45,120 nt of DNA from JAKACA01 sp050010115 (GTDB lineage: Bacteria > Actinomycetota > Acidimicrobiia > Acidimicrobiales > Bog-793), in the NCBI GenBank assembly GCA_050010115.1, contig JBEKLQ010000062.1, positions 1 to 45,120 on the forward strand, given 5' to 3'. The first letter of the stretch is position 1; each line of letters opens with the position of its first letter. A model generated the notes under the pieces. It was given only the letters and a program-made list of their open reading frames with translations. It was not told the DNA's origin and searched no databases. Below, one piece after another: positions 7,868-16,563 of this stretch. A program made the translations under genes and the position numbers.

Positions 7868-8821
7868 GTGAGCGCCCCCACTGGTGACGACCACGCAACG
7901 CCGACGCCCGTGACCGTCCGGCTGGACGCGCCCCAGTACCAGGTCGCAGCAGCCAATCCGGCTGGGATGGAGAAGGCCGTCGCGCTCCTGTTCCTGCTCG
8001 GGCTCGCCGGCTTCGCCGGCTTTGGCGCGGCCTACTGGGTGAATGCCTCGAACTTTTGGCTCGGTATGACGCTTGGCGTCGGGTTTCTCGGGCTGGGCGT
8101 CGGGATGGTGGCGTGGGGCAAGTACCTCATGCCGCGGGGCCCGTTCTCCGAGTCGCGCCACTCGATGGTGCCGACCGAGGCCGAGAAACGACGCATCATC
8201 CAGGACTTCTCCAGCCGCGGCAAGGTCGTCATCGAGCGGAGGACATTCCTGGCGAAGATCCTCGGCGCCGCCAGCGCGGTCTTCGGTATTGTCCTCGCCT
8301 TCCCGGTCGTCCGCTCGCTCGGTCCTGTTCCCAAGGACTTCTCGATCGCCACCACCTGGAAAGTCGACTCGTTCCTCGTCAAGATCGACGGGAGCAAGGT
8401 CCACCAGGACGACGTGGCCTACGGCGGCATGCTGACGGTGTTCCCCGAGGGCGACGCCGGCGGGGCACTCTCCCAGACGATGCTCATCCGCCAACTGCCC
8501 CCTGCCGGTCAGGTCAACATCGTCACCGCCCCGGGTCGCGAGTCGTGGGGCCCGAAGGGGTACCTGGCGTTCTCCAAGGTGTGTACGCACGCAGGGTGCC
8601 CGGTCGGTCTCTACCAGCAGCAGACTCACCAACTGCTGTGCCCTTGCCACCAGTCCCTGTTCGATGTCGGCCCTGGCCACGCAGCAGACCCGGTGTTCGG
8701 GCCCGCACCCCGGCCGCTTCCACAACTGCCGCTCTACATCGACTCCGGCGGGTACCTGCGGTCGCAGGCGCCGTACGACGAGCCCGTCGGCCCCGGGTAC
8801 TGGTACCGCGGCAATGATTGA
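7868..8821 (+). CDS. qcrA: Rieske iron-sulphur subunit of the cytochrome bc complex
   Basis: Carries the 2Fe-2S cluster that takes electrons from menaquinol in the bc complex. The 317-residue protein shows CTHAGC (239-244) and CPCHQS (258-263), which supply the two Cys and two His ligands. The long N-terminal part has two hydrophobic segments (37-56 and 63-83) and a third (132-150) preceded by the twin-arginine sequence ERRTFLAK. This matches the three-helix, Tat-assisted QcrA of actinobacteria (family knowledge). The start is GTG 7868, with the purine-rich GGAGAGGATGATCAGG just upstream. The last 8 bp overlap the qcrB start (ATGATTGA). Confidence 0.96.
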   Translation: MSAPTGDDHATPTPVTVRLDAPQYQVAAANPAGMEKAVALLFLLGLAGFAGFGAAYWVNASNFWLGMTLGVGFLGLGVGMVAWGKYLMPRGPFSESRHSMVPTEAEKRRIIQDFSSRGKVVIERRTFLAKILGAASAVFGIVLAFPVVRSLGPVPKDFSIATTWKVDSFLVKIDGSKVHQDDVAYGGMLTVFPEGDAGGALSQTMLIRQLPPAGQVNIVTAPGRESWGPKGYLAFSKVCTHAGCPVGLYQQQTHQLLCPCHQSLFDVGPGHAADPVFGPAPRPLPQLPLYIDSGGYLRSQAPYDEPVGPGYWYRGND

Positions 8822-10421
8822 CCGCCTCTACAACTGGATGGACGACCGGCTGGCGATCTCCAGCGGTGGTCGGAAGATGGTCAACAAGATCTTCCCGGAC
8901 CACTGGTCGTTCATGATCGGCGAGATCGCTCTCTACTCCTTCGTGATCCTGCTGGCCACCGGCATCTTCCTCACGCTGTACTTCATTCCCTCTACGACCG
9001 AGGTCGTATATCACGGCTCGTACGGCCCACTCGACGGTGTGCACATGTCCGAGGCGTACGCCTCCACGGTGAACCTGAGTTTCACCGTGCGATGCGGGCT
9101 GCTCATGCGCCAGATGCACCACTGGTCGGCGAATATCTTCGTCGGCGCCATCGTGGTCCACATGTGCCGTGTCTTTTTCACCGGCGCCTTCCGCCGCCCG
9201 CGTGAGATCAACTGGCTCGTCGGCATGAACCTGATGATCCTGGCGATTTTCGAGGGTTTCCTCGGCTACTCGCTGCCGGACGACCTCGTGTCGGGTACCG
9301 GCATCCGGATCTCCTACTCGATCCTCGAGTCGATCCCCTTTGTCGGCACCTACCTCGCCTCGTTCCTCTTCGGGGGGTCGTTCCCGGGCAACTGGCTGAT
9401 CCCTCGTTTCTTCATCATCCATGTGCTGATCCTGCCGGCGATCATCGCCGGGCTCATCGGGGCTCACCTCACGATGCTCGTCCGTCAGAAGCACACGCAG
9501 TTCCGAGGCCACGGTGCGACCGAGCGCAACGTCATCGGGGCGCCAATGTGGCCGACGTTCGTGGCGAAGACGCAGGGTTTCCTGTTCCTCGTGGCGGCCG
9601 TGACTGCCATCTTGGGCGCAGCTGTGCAGATCAACCCGATCTGGCTGTACGGCCCGTACCGACCCTACGTCGTGACCTACGCAGTGCAACCGGACTGGTA
9701 TATGGGCTGGCTGGACGGAGGGCTGCGCGTCATGCCGTCGTGGGAGACGGTCTTCTTCAACCGGTGGATGATCCCGAACGCCTTCTACCCGGCCATCGTC
9801 CTTCCCGGCATCACGTTCACCGTCCTCATGCTCTGGCCGTTCATCGAGCAGCGGATCACCGGCGACCGTGTGGATCACCAACTACTCGACCGTCCCCGCG
9901 ACCGCCCGAAGCGGACGGCGCTCGGTGCGGCCGTGCTCGCCTTCTACTTCGTGCTGTTCGGTGCCAGCGCCACCGATGTGCTGGCGAACTACCTGTCGGT
10001 GTCCCTCAATGTCGTGCTGACGTCGTTTCGGGTACTGTGCGTCGTGGTGCCGCTCGTCGTGTACCCGATCGCCTACAAGATCTGCCTCGAGCTTCAGGCG
10101 ACGCCTGGCGGCGGCAAGACCAAGCGTCACAACATCGTGGTGCGGTCAGCCGAAGGTGGTTACTCGACCGTGCCGTCCGAGGCTCGCTCGGGGGACGCAC
10201 CGCCAGAGTTCCCCCCGATCCCGCTCGACACCGCGATACTGCTCCCAGTAGCGGTGGTGTCCCCCGTTTACCAGGTTCCCCCGGTTCACGAGGCCGAGGC
10301 GGTCGACCGCTCGTCGGTCGGTGCCCGCGCAGCGGCCGGAATGGATGGCGCGGGGACCGACGGCAATGGGGCGTCCCCGGAGGGGCGGCGCGCGTTCCGG
10401 ATCCCGCGCAACTACCGCTGA
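8814..10421 (+). CDS. qcrB: cytochrome b subunit of the cytochrome bc complex
   Basis: Binds the two b haems and menaquinol in the membrane. The 535-residue protein begins MIDRLYNWMDDR at ATG 8814, inside the qcrA stop region; the frame is open further up but that part is a shadow of qcrA. The first haem-ligand helix reads RQMHHWSANIFVGAIVVHMCR (His 102/103 and 116) and the second has IIHVLILPAIIAGLIGAHL. The PDW sequence in VQPDWYMGWL corresponds to the PEW loop of the Qo site. As in other actinobacteria there is a cytoplasmic C-terminal extension, here Pro/Ala-rich and about 100 residues long. Last gene of the ctaE-qcrCAB operon; 25 bp separate it from the convergent hydrolase gene. Confidence 0.96.
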   Translation: MIDRLYNWMDDRLAISSGGRKMVNKIFPDHWSFMIGEIALYSFVILLATGIFLTLYFIPSTTEVVYHGSYGPLDGVHMSEAYASTVNLSFTVRCGLLMRQMHHWSANIFVGAIVVHMCRVFFTGAFRRPREINWLVGMNLMILAIFEGFLGYSLPDDLVSGTGIRISYSILESIPFVGTYLASFLFGGSFPGNWLIPRFFIIHVLILPAIIAGLIGAHLTMLVRQKHTQFRGHGATERNVIGAPMWPTFVAKTQGFLFLVAAVTAILGAAVQINPIWLYGPYRPYVVTYAVQPDWYMGWLDGGLRVMPSWETVFFNRWMIPNAFYPAIVLPGITFTVLMLWPFIEQRITGDRVDHQLLDRPRDRPKRTALGAAVLAFYFVLFGASATDVLANYLSVSLNVVLTSFRVLCVVVPLVVYPIAYKICLELQATPGGGKTKRHNIVVRSAEGGYSTVPSEARSGDAPPEFPPIPLDTAILLPVAVVSPVYQVPPVHEAEAVDRSSVGARAAAGMDGAGTDGNGASPEGRRAFRIPRNYR

Positions 10422-10446
10422 GGGCCTCGTCGGGGCCCGAGCGAGC

Positions 10447-12462
10447 TCACGGCGCCGGCGCCGTCCTGAGGCCGCCTGCCGCCGCGATCTGCCACGAGAA
10501 CGCCAAGGGTGTCATCGACGTGAGGTCGATCGCCGGCTCGTTCGTCGAGTACGACTGCACGTTGTCCTCGTAGAGCGCCCCGTGGCCGCTGAAGGCGGCA
10601 AATGGCTGTCGGGGCGGCCCGGACGACGAGCACGCCCTCATGTTCGGGACGGTGCCGCTGGCGGCGAACGAGTTCGGTCCTTCTACGGCGGCGCCCGCCA
10701 GGACCGGCGGCGCACCGTTGTGCGACCCGACCAAGTTGGCGACCTGGTGCTGCATACAGTGTGGGAACGTCGTGCCGTCGCCGACGATGAGCGAGATGCC
10801 CCAGGCGTTCGACCCAACGATGTCGCCCAGCCACTGCTGGGCCCACCACTCGTAGACGGGCCGGTGCACGAGGGCGTCGTACTCGTTCGCCATGATGGAG
10901 AGTCCGGCACCGTGTGTGGTCGTGTCCCACTGGTCCCAAGCAAAACCGAACCGGAACGGATCAGGTCTCGCTATCCCGATCGACTTCATGATCTGGGCCT
11001 GGAGGTTGCCCACGAGCTCGGCGGAAGTCACCGGGATCGACGTGTCGTGCTCGTAGGACATCGCCAGGTCGAGCTCGTAGTCGGCAAGGGCGCTCACGTC
11101 GTACAGGTTCAACGTGTCGTATGTCGCCTGGGTACCGGTGACCCACTTGTGGGCAAAGACACCGGCAGCTCGCAGGTATACGTGCGGCGACGTCACTGGC
11201 AGCCCGCTCGGGAGATCACCGGCCGACACGCCCGTGGCGACGGCGAGCGAGAGCTCAGTGGCGCCGAGCATCATGTCGTCGCGCCAACTGGTCTCCGGGT
11301 AGAAGTCCCAGGGCGCCGTCGTGAGCAGCTTGCCCTTCCAGTCGGTGCCGGCGAGCGAGTACACCGTCTCGCCCGATCGCAGGCACCCGGCCGCGTAGCC
11401 CGGCGCGCTGGTGCGGAACACCCGGTAGCACAAGGCGAAATCGGCCGCGAGGCGACCGGCGAGGTTCGGGCTGATGGGACTCCCGGGCGGCCCGGCCCGG
11501 AACACCGGCGGGTGACGGATGTACTGGGCATGAGGGTTCGTCCCCTCGTAGTCGTCGTCGGCTTGAGGGAGGCGCCAGATGTCGTGATCGCCGAGGTAGT
11601 AGTTGTTCGCTTCGCCGACGCCCACTTGGTAGTAGAGCGTCTTGGTCTTCTCGTCCCACATCCGCTGCAGGAAGTCGAGCCCGAAGCGGGCCTCGCCCAC
11701 GAAACTCGCCCTCGCTCCCGCCCCCATCGACGACGGGAACGACTGGATCCCCTGCAACATCATGGCGACGACATAGCTCGTCGTCTCGACGAACTTGAGG
11801 TAGTCGCCGGCGTCGAACCAACCGCCGTCCGCATCGATTGTGACACCCGTGGCGTACGGGGCGAGGCTGCCCTTGAAGTTGCCGTTGCCGTTCATGGGCG
11901 GGGTCGTGAACGTCATGGCCAACCCGTCGTTCAGATCACCGGGAGCGCTCCGCAGCTCCGTGCGCACGAAATCCGGCCCGGACTGCTCGTTCTCGTAGAA
12001 GTACACGGCGTTCGCCAACGCCTGCGAGTAGAGGACGGCGGCAGGGGCGATCTCGAACGTGGGCGACGAGACGGATGGGTCGTTGGCGAGGACGACCCGG
12101 TAACGCCCTTGCCGCGTCACCCCCGAGAAACCCGACACCTCCCACACCCACCGGTACTGCCCGTTCCAGGAGCCGAGATCCGTGCTCGTCGTCCCCCAGG
12201 CGGCGCGCTTCCACGTGTCGCCGGTGTGCTCGAGGAGCTGCCAGGCCACGCCCTTGGGCTCCGGGCTCGAGGTCATGATCTCGGCCACTTTCGGTGATCC
12301 GGTGGGGTAGCCGACCTGGTTGACCCGAATCACCATCGGGGGACCGGTCGGGGTCGTGGCGGAAGCACCGGCCGAAGCGCCGGCAACGGGCGTGCCGGGC
12401 AACAGTGCGGCGGTGATCGCAAGGGTGAGAATGATGCCGGCGGTGGCGTTTCGTCGGTCCAC
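10447..12462 (-). CDS. secreted glycoside hydrolase family 9 (endoglucanase-like)
   Basis: A 671-residue secreted enzyme predicted to cut beta-1,4-glucans such as cellulose. Residues 1-30 form a signal peptide (RRNATAGIILTLAITAALLPG...AGAS). Residues about 40-137 (MVIRVNQVGYPTGSPKVAEI...YRVVL) match the N-terminal Ig-like CelD domain. The catalytic (alpha/alpha)6 domain follows. DGGWFDAGDYLKF carries the paired Asp of family 9 (D217 and D220, nucleophile/base), and YSTNEPAID near the C-terminus has E642 as the general acid. NAWGISLIVGDGTTFPHCMQHQ is the usual His-containing stretch, although the common G-x-NP-x-x-P-HHR form is altered. The start is GTG 12462 behind GGAGGCACC; the motif GGAGGCACCT is duplicated just upstream. 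Substrate cannot be read from sequence alone. Confidence 0.88.
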   Translation of the reverse strand: MDRRNATAGIILTLAITAALLPGTPVAGASAGASATTPTGPPMVIRVNQVGYPTGSPKVAEIMTSSPEPKGVAWQLLEHTGDTWKRAAWGTTSTDLGSWNGQYRWVWEVSGFSGVTRQGRYRVVLANDPSVSSPTFEIAPAAVLYSQALANAVYFYENEQSGPDFVRTELRSAPGDLNDGLAMTFTTPPMNGNGNFKGSLAPYATGVTIDADGGWFDAGDYLKFVETTSYVVAMMLQGIQSFPSSMGAGARASFVGEARFGLDFLQRMWDEKTKTLYYQVGVGEANNYYLGDHDIWRLPQADDDYEGTNPHAQYIRHPPVFRAGPPGSPISPNLAGRLAADFALCYRVFRTSAPGYAAGCLRSGETVYSLAGTDWKGKLLTTAPWDFYPETSWRDDMMLGATELSLAVATGVSAGDLPSGLPVTSPHVYLRAAGVFAHKWVTGTQATYDTLNLYDVSALADYELDLAMSYEHDTSIPVTSAELVGNLQAQIMKSIGIARPDPFRFGFAWDQWDTTTHGAGLSIMANEYDALVHRPVYEWWAQQWLGDIVGSNAWGISLIVGDGTTFPHCMQHQVANLVGSHNGAPPVLAGAAVEGPNSFAASGTVPNMRACSSSGPPRQPFAAFSGHGALYEDNVQSYSTNEPAIDLTSMTPLAFSWQIAAAGGLRTAPAP
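10449..10464. terminator. possible bidirectional transcription stop between qcrB and the GH9 gene
   Basis: ACGGCGCCGGCGCCGT is a perfect 16-bp palindrome at the junction of two convergent genes, just inside the 3' end of the hydrolase gene. Another weak stem (GGGCC...GGCCC) lies next to it at about 10423-10439. There is no T tract, so the role is inferred from position only. Confidence 0.3.
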
Positions 12463-12504
12463 GGTGCCTCCAGGTGCCTCCAGCGGATTATTGAGTCGGA
12501 ACCG

Positions 12505-12576
12505 AGCCGGTGGTGGGAGTCGAACCCACGACCTGACGATTACAAGTCGCCTGCGCTACCACTGCGCCACACCGGC
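12505..12576 (-). tRNA. tRNA-Thr (anticodon TGT)
   Basis: Read on the minus strand, 72 nt fold into a full cloverleaf. The acceptor GCCGGTG pairs with CACCGGC, the D arm is GCGC/GCGC, the anticodon stem GGCGA/TCGTC holds loop CTTGTAA (anticodon TGT), and the T arm is GTGGG-TTCGACT-CCCAC. No CCA is encoded. It lies between the GH9 gene and sqdB. Confidence 0.95.
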
Positions 12577-12834
12577 CTTCCCCGAAGTGTCGCGCATCGG
12601 GCCCCTGTGAGTGGCACGATGGTGCCCGATGGATCTCGAGCTCCCTTCTCGGGCACTGGTCCCGCTGCCAGGCGGCCTCGCGTGGGTGGCAGGGCAGAGG
12701 GATGGCGGCTAGACTTCGAACTGGCCGAATGACTGTCAGGGTCTTCGCGCCCCGCAGGCCGGACCGGCGGATCGGTCCTAGCCTCGACTACCGCTTTCGC
12801 AGAGTCGATCAAACACAAGGAGAACAGCTTCCCC

Positions 12835-14019
12835 ATGAGGATTCTCGTGCTCGGAGGCGACGGCTATCTCGGCTGGCCGACCGCCTTACACCTTTCTGAA
12901 CGCGGACATGACGTAGGTATCATCGACAACTTCGCCCGCCGCCAGTACGACTACGAGATGGGCGTGGACAGCCTTGTCCCCATCCGCCAGTTGCAACGGC
13001 GGGTGTCCACGTGGAAAGAGGTGTCGGGCCACACCATCCAGCCATTCATCGGAGACCTGATCGATCACCTCTTCCTGGAGTCGAGCCTTCGCGAGTTCGG
13101 CCCGGACGCGGTGGTGCACTTTGCCGAGCAGCGGTCCGCCCCCTACTCGATGATCGACCGCCGGCACGCCGTCTACACCCAGACGAACAACGTCGTCGGC
13201 ACGCTGAACCTGCTCTACGCGATCAAGGAAATCGACCCCACGATCCACCTGGTGAAGCTCGGGACGATGGGTGAGTACGGCGCCCCCAACATCGACATCG
13301 AAGAGGGCTTCATCGAGATCACTCACAAGGGTCGCACGGACATCCTCCCGTACCCGAAGCAGCCGAACTCCTTCTACCACCTGTCGAAGGTGCACGACAG
13401 CCACAACATCCAGTTCGCCTGTCGCATCTGGGGTCTGCGGTCGACAGACCTCAACCAGGGCATCGTGTACGGGCAGGAGACGCCGGAGACCACCCTTCAC
13501 CCGGACCTGCATACGCGTTTCGACTACGACGGTGTGTTCGGGACGGTGCTCAACCGTTTCGCCGTGCAGGCGGCCGTCGGCTACCCGCTCACTGTCTACG
13601 GCAAGGGAGGCCAGACGAGGGCCATGCTCGACATCCGTGACACGCTCGCGTGCATCGAGATCGCCTGCATGAACCCGGCTGACACCGGTGAGTTCCGCGT
13701 GTTCAACCAGTTCACCGAGTCGTTCTCGGTCAAGGACCTGGCAGAGCGGGTTGCCCGTGTCGCCCCGTTCGATGTCAAGATCGACTCCATCCCGAACCCC
13801 CGCGTGGAGAGCGAAGACCATTACTACAACGCCGTGACGACCAAGCTCCCCTCGCTCGGCCTGCAGCCGCACCTGCTGAGCGACGAGACGGTTGGGAACC
13901 TCCTCGAGACGGCCAAGAAGTTCAAGGACCATGTGAACTTCGAGGCGATCCGCCCAACGGTCAACTGGCGCTCCACTCACAGCGACGTCAGCGTCGCTGG
14001 CGGGGCTGTCGGCGGCTGA
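12835..14019 (+). CDS. sqdB: UDP-sulfoquinovose synthase family NAD-dependent epimerase
   Basis: SqdB/SQD1-type enzymes make UDP-sulfoquinovose from UDP-glucose and sulphite, for sulfolipid or for sulphonated glycans. The 394-residue protein starts with the Rossmann motif MRILVLGGDGYLGWPTALHLSERGH. It continues with the family-specific FARRQYDYEMG, HFAEQRSAPYSMID, KLGTMGEYGAPNIDIEEG, YPKQPNSFYHLSKVHDSHN (the catalytic Tyr-x-x-x-Lys) and RSTDLNQGIVYG. These blocks distinguish SqdB from ordinary sugar epimerases. ATG 12835 is preceded by AAGGAGA eleven bases upstream. No sulphoquinovosyltransferase is adjacent, so whether the product is a lipid or a glycan cannot be told here. Confidence 0.9.
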   Translation: MRILVLGGDGYLGWPTALHLSERGHDVGIIDNFARRQYDYEMGVDSLVPIRQLQRRVSTWKEVSGHTIQPFIGDLIDHLFLESSLREFGPDAVVHFAEQRSAPYSMIDRRHAVYTQTNNVVGTLNLLYAIKEIDPTIHLVKLGTMGEYGAPNIDIEEGFIEITHKGRTDILPYPKQPNSFYHLSKVHDSHNIQFACRIWGLRSTDLNQGIVYGQETPETTLHPDLHTRFDYDGVFGTVLNRFAVQAAVGYPLTVYGKGGQTRAMLDIRDTLACIEIACMNPADTGEFRVFNQFTESFSVKDLAERVARVAPFDVKIDSIPNPRVESEDHYYNAVTTKLPSLGLQPHLLSDETVGNLLETAKKFKDHVNFEAIRPTVNWRSTHSDVSVAGGAVGG

Positions 14020-14086
14020 ACCCGGTCGAGGCCTGCTCCGCTCACCAGCCTGCGCGCTCGCGCCGGCCTACCGAGTCGCCTAGCGA

Positions 14087-14101
14087 CGCCGGTGGCCGGC
14101 G
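14087..14101 (+). terminator. GC hairpin between sqdB and the next gene
   Basis: CGCCGG-TGG-CCGGCG forms a 6-bp stem with a 3-base loop about 70 bp after the sqdB stop. There is no T tract. An almost identical hairpin lies right after the second M16 gene at 21117-21131. Confidence 0.35.
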
Positions 14102-14138
14102 CGGTTCGCGTCGGCAGTCGCACTAACTTCACGCCGTC

Positions 14139-15368
14139 ATGTTCGCGGCCCTCCGTCGCCGTCCCCGGCTCCAGGTGGCACGCCGGTCCCGGGGCCGGAT
14201 CGCAGTCCTGGCGGGCTTTGTTCTCGTCGTAGCGATCGTGATCGGCGAGGTCACCGCCGATGTCGTCAACTCCGCCGATCCTGCGTCGGTGATGTCCGAC
14301 CGCACGTACGCAACGGCGGTCGTGCCGATCATCGACGAATCGACGTCCCTCTTGCCGTGGCTCACCGACGTGCGGACGCACACACTGTCCCTCGGTCGCT
14401 TGGGCATCGAGTCGGCCCTTGGTCGCCTGGTCACCGGATCGACCGACGTGCAGCAGCAGCTCGCCAACCTCGGGATCCCGGCGCCGAGCGCCCGATCGGC
14501 GCGGTTGCTTTCCGACGTGTTCTCCGCTCGCACGGCCGGGGCCCGCGCTGTCGCCGGCGGCATCGCTCTTGCGATCGGCCCGAGCCATCACTCCAAGCTC
14601 GCCACCGCCGGCCTCCTCGCAGCGGCGTCGGATCTGCAGCGATCCGATCATGACTACCAGCAGTTCGTCGGCTCCCTCCCGGGCTACGTGACCCACTCCG
14701 TGTCCCTCCCCGCATCGCAGTGGTACCAGAGCACGCAGTGGTCGTCGTCGGCCGTGGCACAGTTCACCTCACTGCTGGACTCGACGCCGGCGTTGCGGGT
14801 CAAGGAGTCCCTCGTCATCCTCGCCGTGGCCGTGAACCCGCCGGCGCTGCGGATAAGCGGCCTGCCCACCACGACCACGACGACCACCACCACGACCACC
14901 ACGACCACCACGACCACGACGACCACCACCACGATCCCAGGCGTGACGACGAGCTCGACCGTGCCGCCGACCCCGACGACCAGCACGACGACGACCAGCA
15001 CCACCACGACGACGACCACCTTGCAGATCCCGCCGCCGGGCTCGGTCTCCTGGTTCCAGCCGACGAGCCAGCTCAGCGTCCAGGTCGTGATCGCCAATGC
15101 CGGTGACGTACCGGCTTCTCAGGTCAAGATCACCGCCAGTCTGAAGCCGCTGGCGTCCGGGCACAGCCGTCACGGGTCGCGTAGTCCGGCCAGCCGGGCG
15201 ACGAGCCCGGCCGTGGCGGTCAGCAAAGTGGTCGCCTCAATCCTGGCGGGAGGGTCGCTCGACCTCACGCTCCCTCCGCTCACATGCAAGCCGGGGGAGG
15301 GTTACGTCTTGTCGGTCCGCGCCGGCAACGACACCGAGTCGCTCACGCTCCAGGTGGCGGCGGCCTGA
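14139..15368 (+). CDS. membrane-anchored extracytoplasmic protein with poly-Thr linker, function unknown
   Basis: No recognised family. The 409-residue product has a basic N-terminus (RRRPRLQVARRSRGR), one hydrophobic helix (residues about 21-40, IAVLAGFVLVVAIVIGEV), a mainly helical domain to about residue 240, a threonine-rich linker (244-294) and a C-terminal Ser/Thr/Val-rich domain of about 110 residues. The last domain includes LSVQVVIANAGDVPASQVKI, which resembles an Ig-like CARDB-type fold. The layout suggests a cell-surface protein with two domains spaced by a stretched linker. The upstream TAACTT followed by nine bases and ATG resembles a leaderless start. The 3' end overlaps larC, on the other strand, by 26 bp. 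Confidence 0.75.
   Translation: MFAALRRRPRLQVARRSRGRIAVLAGFVLVVAIVIGEVTADVVNSADPASVMSDRTYATAVVPIIDESTSLLPWLTDVRTHTLSLGRLGIESALGRLVTGSTDVQQQLANLGIPAPSARSARLLSDVFSARTAGARAVAGGIALAIGPSHHSKLATAGLLAAASDLQRSDHDYQQFVGSLPGYVTHSVSLPASQWYQSTQWSSSAVAQFTSLLDSTPALRVKESLVILAVAVNPPALRISGLPTTTTTTTTTTTTTTTTTTTTTTIPGVTTSSTVPPTPTTSTTTTSTTTTTTTLQIPPPGSVSWFQPTSQLSVQVVIANAGDVPASQVKITASLKPLASGHSRHGSRSPASRATSPAVAVSKVVASILAGGSLDLTLPPLTCKPGEGYVLSVRAGNDTESLTLQVAAA
14868..15020 (+). repeat. ACC/ACG codon repeat encoding a threonine-rich linker
   Basis: Long runs of ACC and ACG codons encode an uninterrupted Thr run of about 22 residues, a short Ile-Pro-Gly-Val break, and a second Thr/Ser/Pro-rich stretch. Such tracts are typical of extended surface linkers that may be O-glycosylated, and they are prone to slippage. 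Confidence 0.85.
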
Positions 15369-16563
15369 GGTCGCCGTCGTCGTGCTCGGCGACGGAGGCC
15401 CGGAACGTTGCCTCGGCCCTCGCCGCAACCTCGATGAGCGGGAGACCCGTGATCCCGGCCACGCGAGCGGCATCGGCATGCTCGGCCTTGACGCGTCCCG
15501 GGCTCACCTTGAGGCGGACGGGGAGACCCGCCACCTCGACGAGGTTCGGCACCCGGCCGGAGGTCCACCGCTCGACGCCCGATGCCCGGACGCCGAGCGT
15601 CCCGGTCTCCCGTGCTATGAGCGACGAGAGCTCGCCGGCCAGCGCAGGCTCGCAGAGCACGCTCAGCACGTGGCCCGGTCGCCCACGCTTCATCACGACT
15701 GGCTGAACCCAGGCGTCGAGCGCGCCGCCATCCATGAGCTGCGAGACGGCGTGAGCCAAGGTCTCGCCGGTCGCATCGTCCAGGTTCGATTCCAGGACGA
15801 CGAGGGGTTGGCCGGCGAACGAGCCGCCGCTCCCGCTGGCCGAGGCGGCGATGCCGATCACGACCTGCGTGCAATTGGGCACGCCGTCCAGCTCGCGACT
15901 GCCAGCACCGAAACCCATCGCCTCGATCGTCATCGCCGGCATCGGTCCGAAGTTGCTGCCCCACGCACGCAACAAGGCAGCTCCCGTCGGCGTCGTCAGC
16001 TCGACGTTCACGTCCCGGCCGACCGTCGGGATACCTGTGAGGAGCTCGACGACCGCAGGTGCCGGGTTGGGCAGCAAGCCGTGGGAGGTCCTCACGACAC
16101 CCGATCCGTTGACTACGGGACTCGACGCGACCTGGTCGACGTCGAGTAGCTCGAGGGCGATGGCTGAGCCGACGATGTCGACGATCGTGTCGTGGCCGCC
16201 CACCTCGTGGAAGTGGACCTGGGCTGCCGGCCGCCGATGCAGGCGACCCTCAGCTTCGGCGAGCGCCGAGAACGCCCCGATCGCCCGCTCGCGCACCCGC
16301 TCCGCCAGCCGTGCCTCCTCGAGAATGCCGAGCACGTGCATGAATGTGCGCACGACACCGTCTCCGCCCGCGCCGACGATGGCGCGGGTCGCTGCCAACC
16401 CGTTGCGCATGACCGGCTCGAAGTCGAGGGTCCAACCTCCGATGGGCAGTCGTTGGAGCTGCCTGGCGAGCTCGCCGGCATCCGCACCGGCGTCGACGAG
16501 ACTCCCGAGCGCCATGTCGCCGGCGATGCCCGAGTAGCAGTTGAACCAGGCTATGCGGGTCAT
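15343..16563 (-). CDS. larC: nickel-pincer cofactor biosynthesis protein LarC
   Basis: LarC inserts nickel into the pyridinium bisthiocarboxylate mononucleotide to complete the Ni-pincer cofactor of lactate racemase and relatives. The 406-residue protein starts MTRIAWFNCYSGIAGDMALGSLVDAG, the characteristic family N-terminus. It continues with VHFHEVGGHDTIVDIVGSAIAL, NVELTTPTGAALLRAW, GFGAGSRELDGVPN, ESNLDDATGE and VMKRGRPGHVLSVL, all strong LarC signatures. ATG 16563 overlaps the larB stop as ATGA. It is a single uninterrupted frame, unlike the two-frame larC of Lactobacillus. larE and a racemase (larA) are not in the window. Confidence 0.94.
   Translation of the reverse strand: MTRIAWFNCYSGIAGDMALGSLVDAGADAGELARQLQRLPIGGWTLDFEPVMRNGLAATRAIVGAGGDGVVRTFMHVLGILEEARLAERVRERAIGAFSALAEAEGRLHRRPAAQVHFHEVGGHDTIVDIVGSAIALELLDVDQVASSPVVNGSGVVRTSHGLLPNPAPAVVELLTGIPTVGRDVNVELTTPTGAALLRAWGSNFGPMPAMTIEAMGFGAGSRELDGVPNCTQVVIGIAASASGSGGSFAGQPLVVLESNLDDATGETLAHAVSQLMDGGALDAWVQPVVMKRGRPGHVLSVLCEPALAGELSSLIARETGTLGVRASGVERWTSGRVPNLVEVAGLPVRLKVSPGRVKAEHADAARVAGITGLPLIEVAARAEATFRASVAEHDDGDLRPPPPGA

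Noticed and set aside
6827..8725. 632-codon minus-strand frame opposite qcrC and qcrA
   Set aside because: It lies entirely opposite two genes identified by haem and Rieske motifs; its composition is that of a reverse-strand shadow.
10321..12297. 658-codon plus-strand frame opposite the GH9 gene
   Set aside because: The minus strand carries a signal peptide, DAGD and NEPAID motifs; the plus frame has none and starts inside qcrB.
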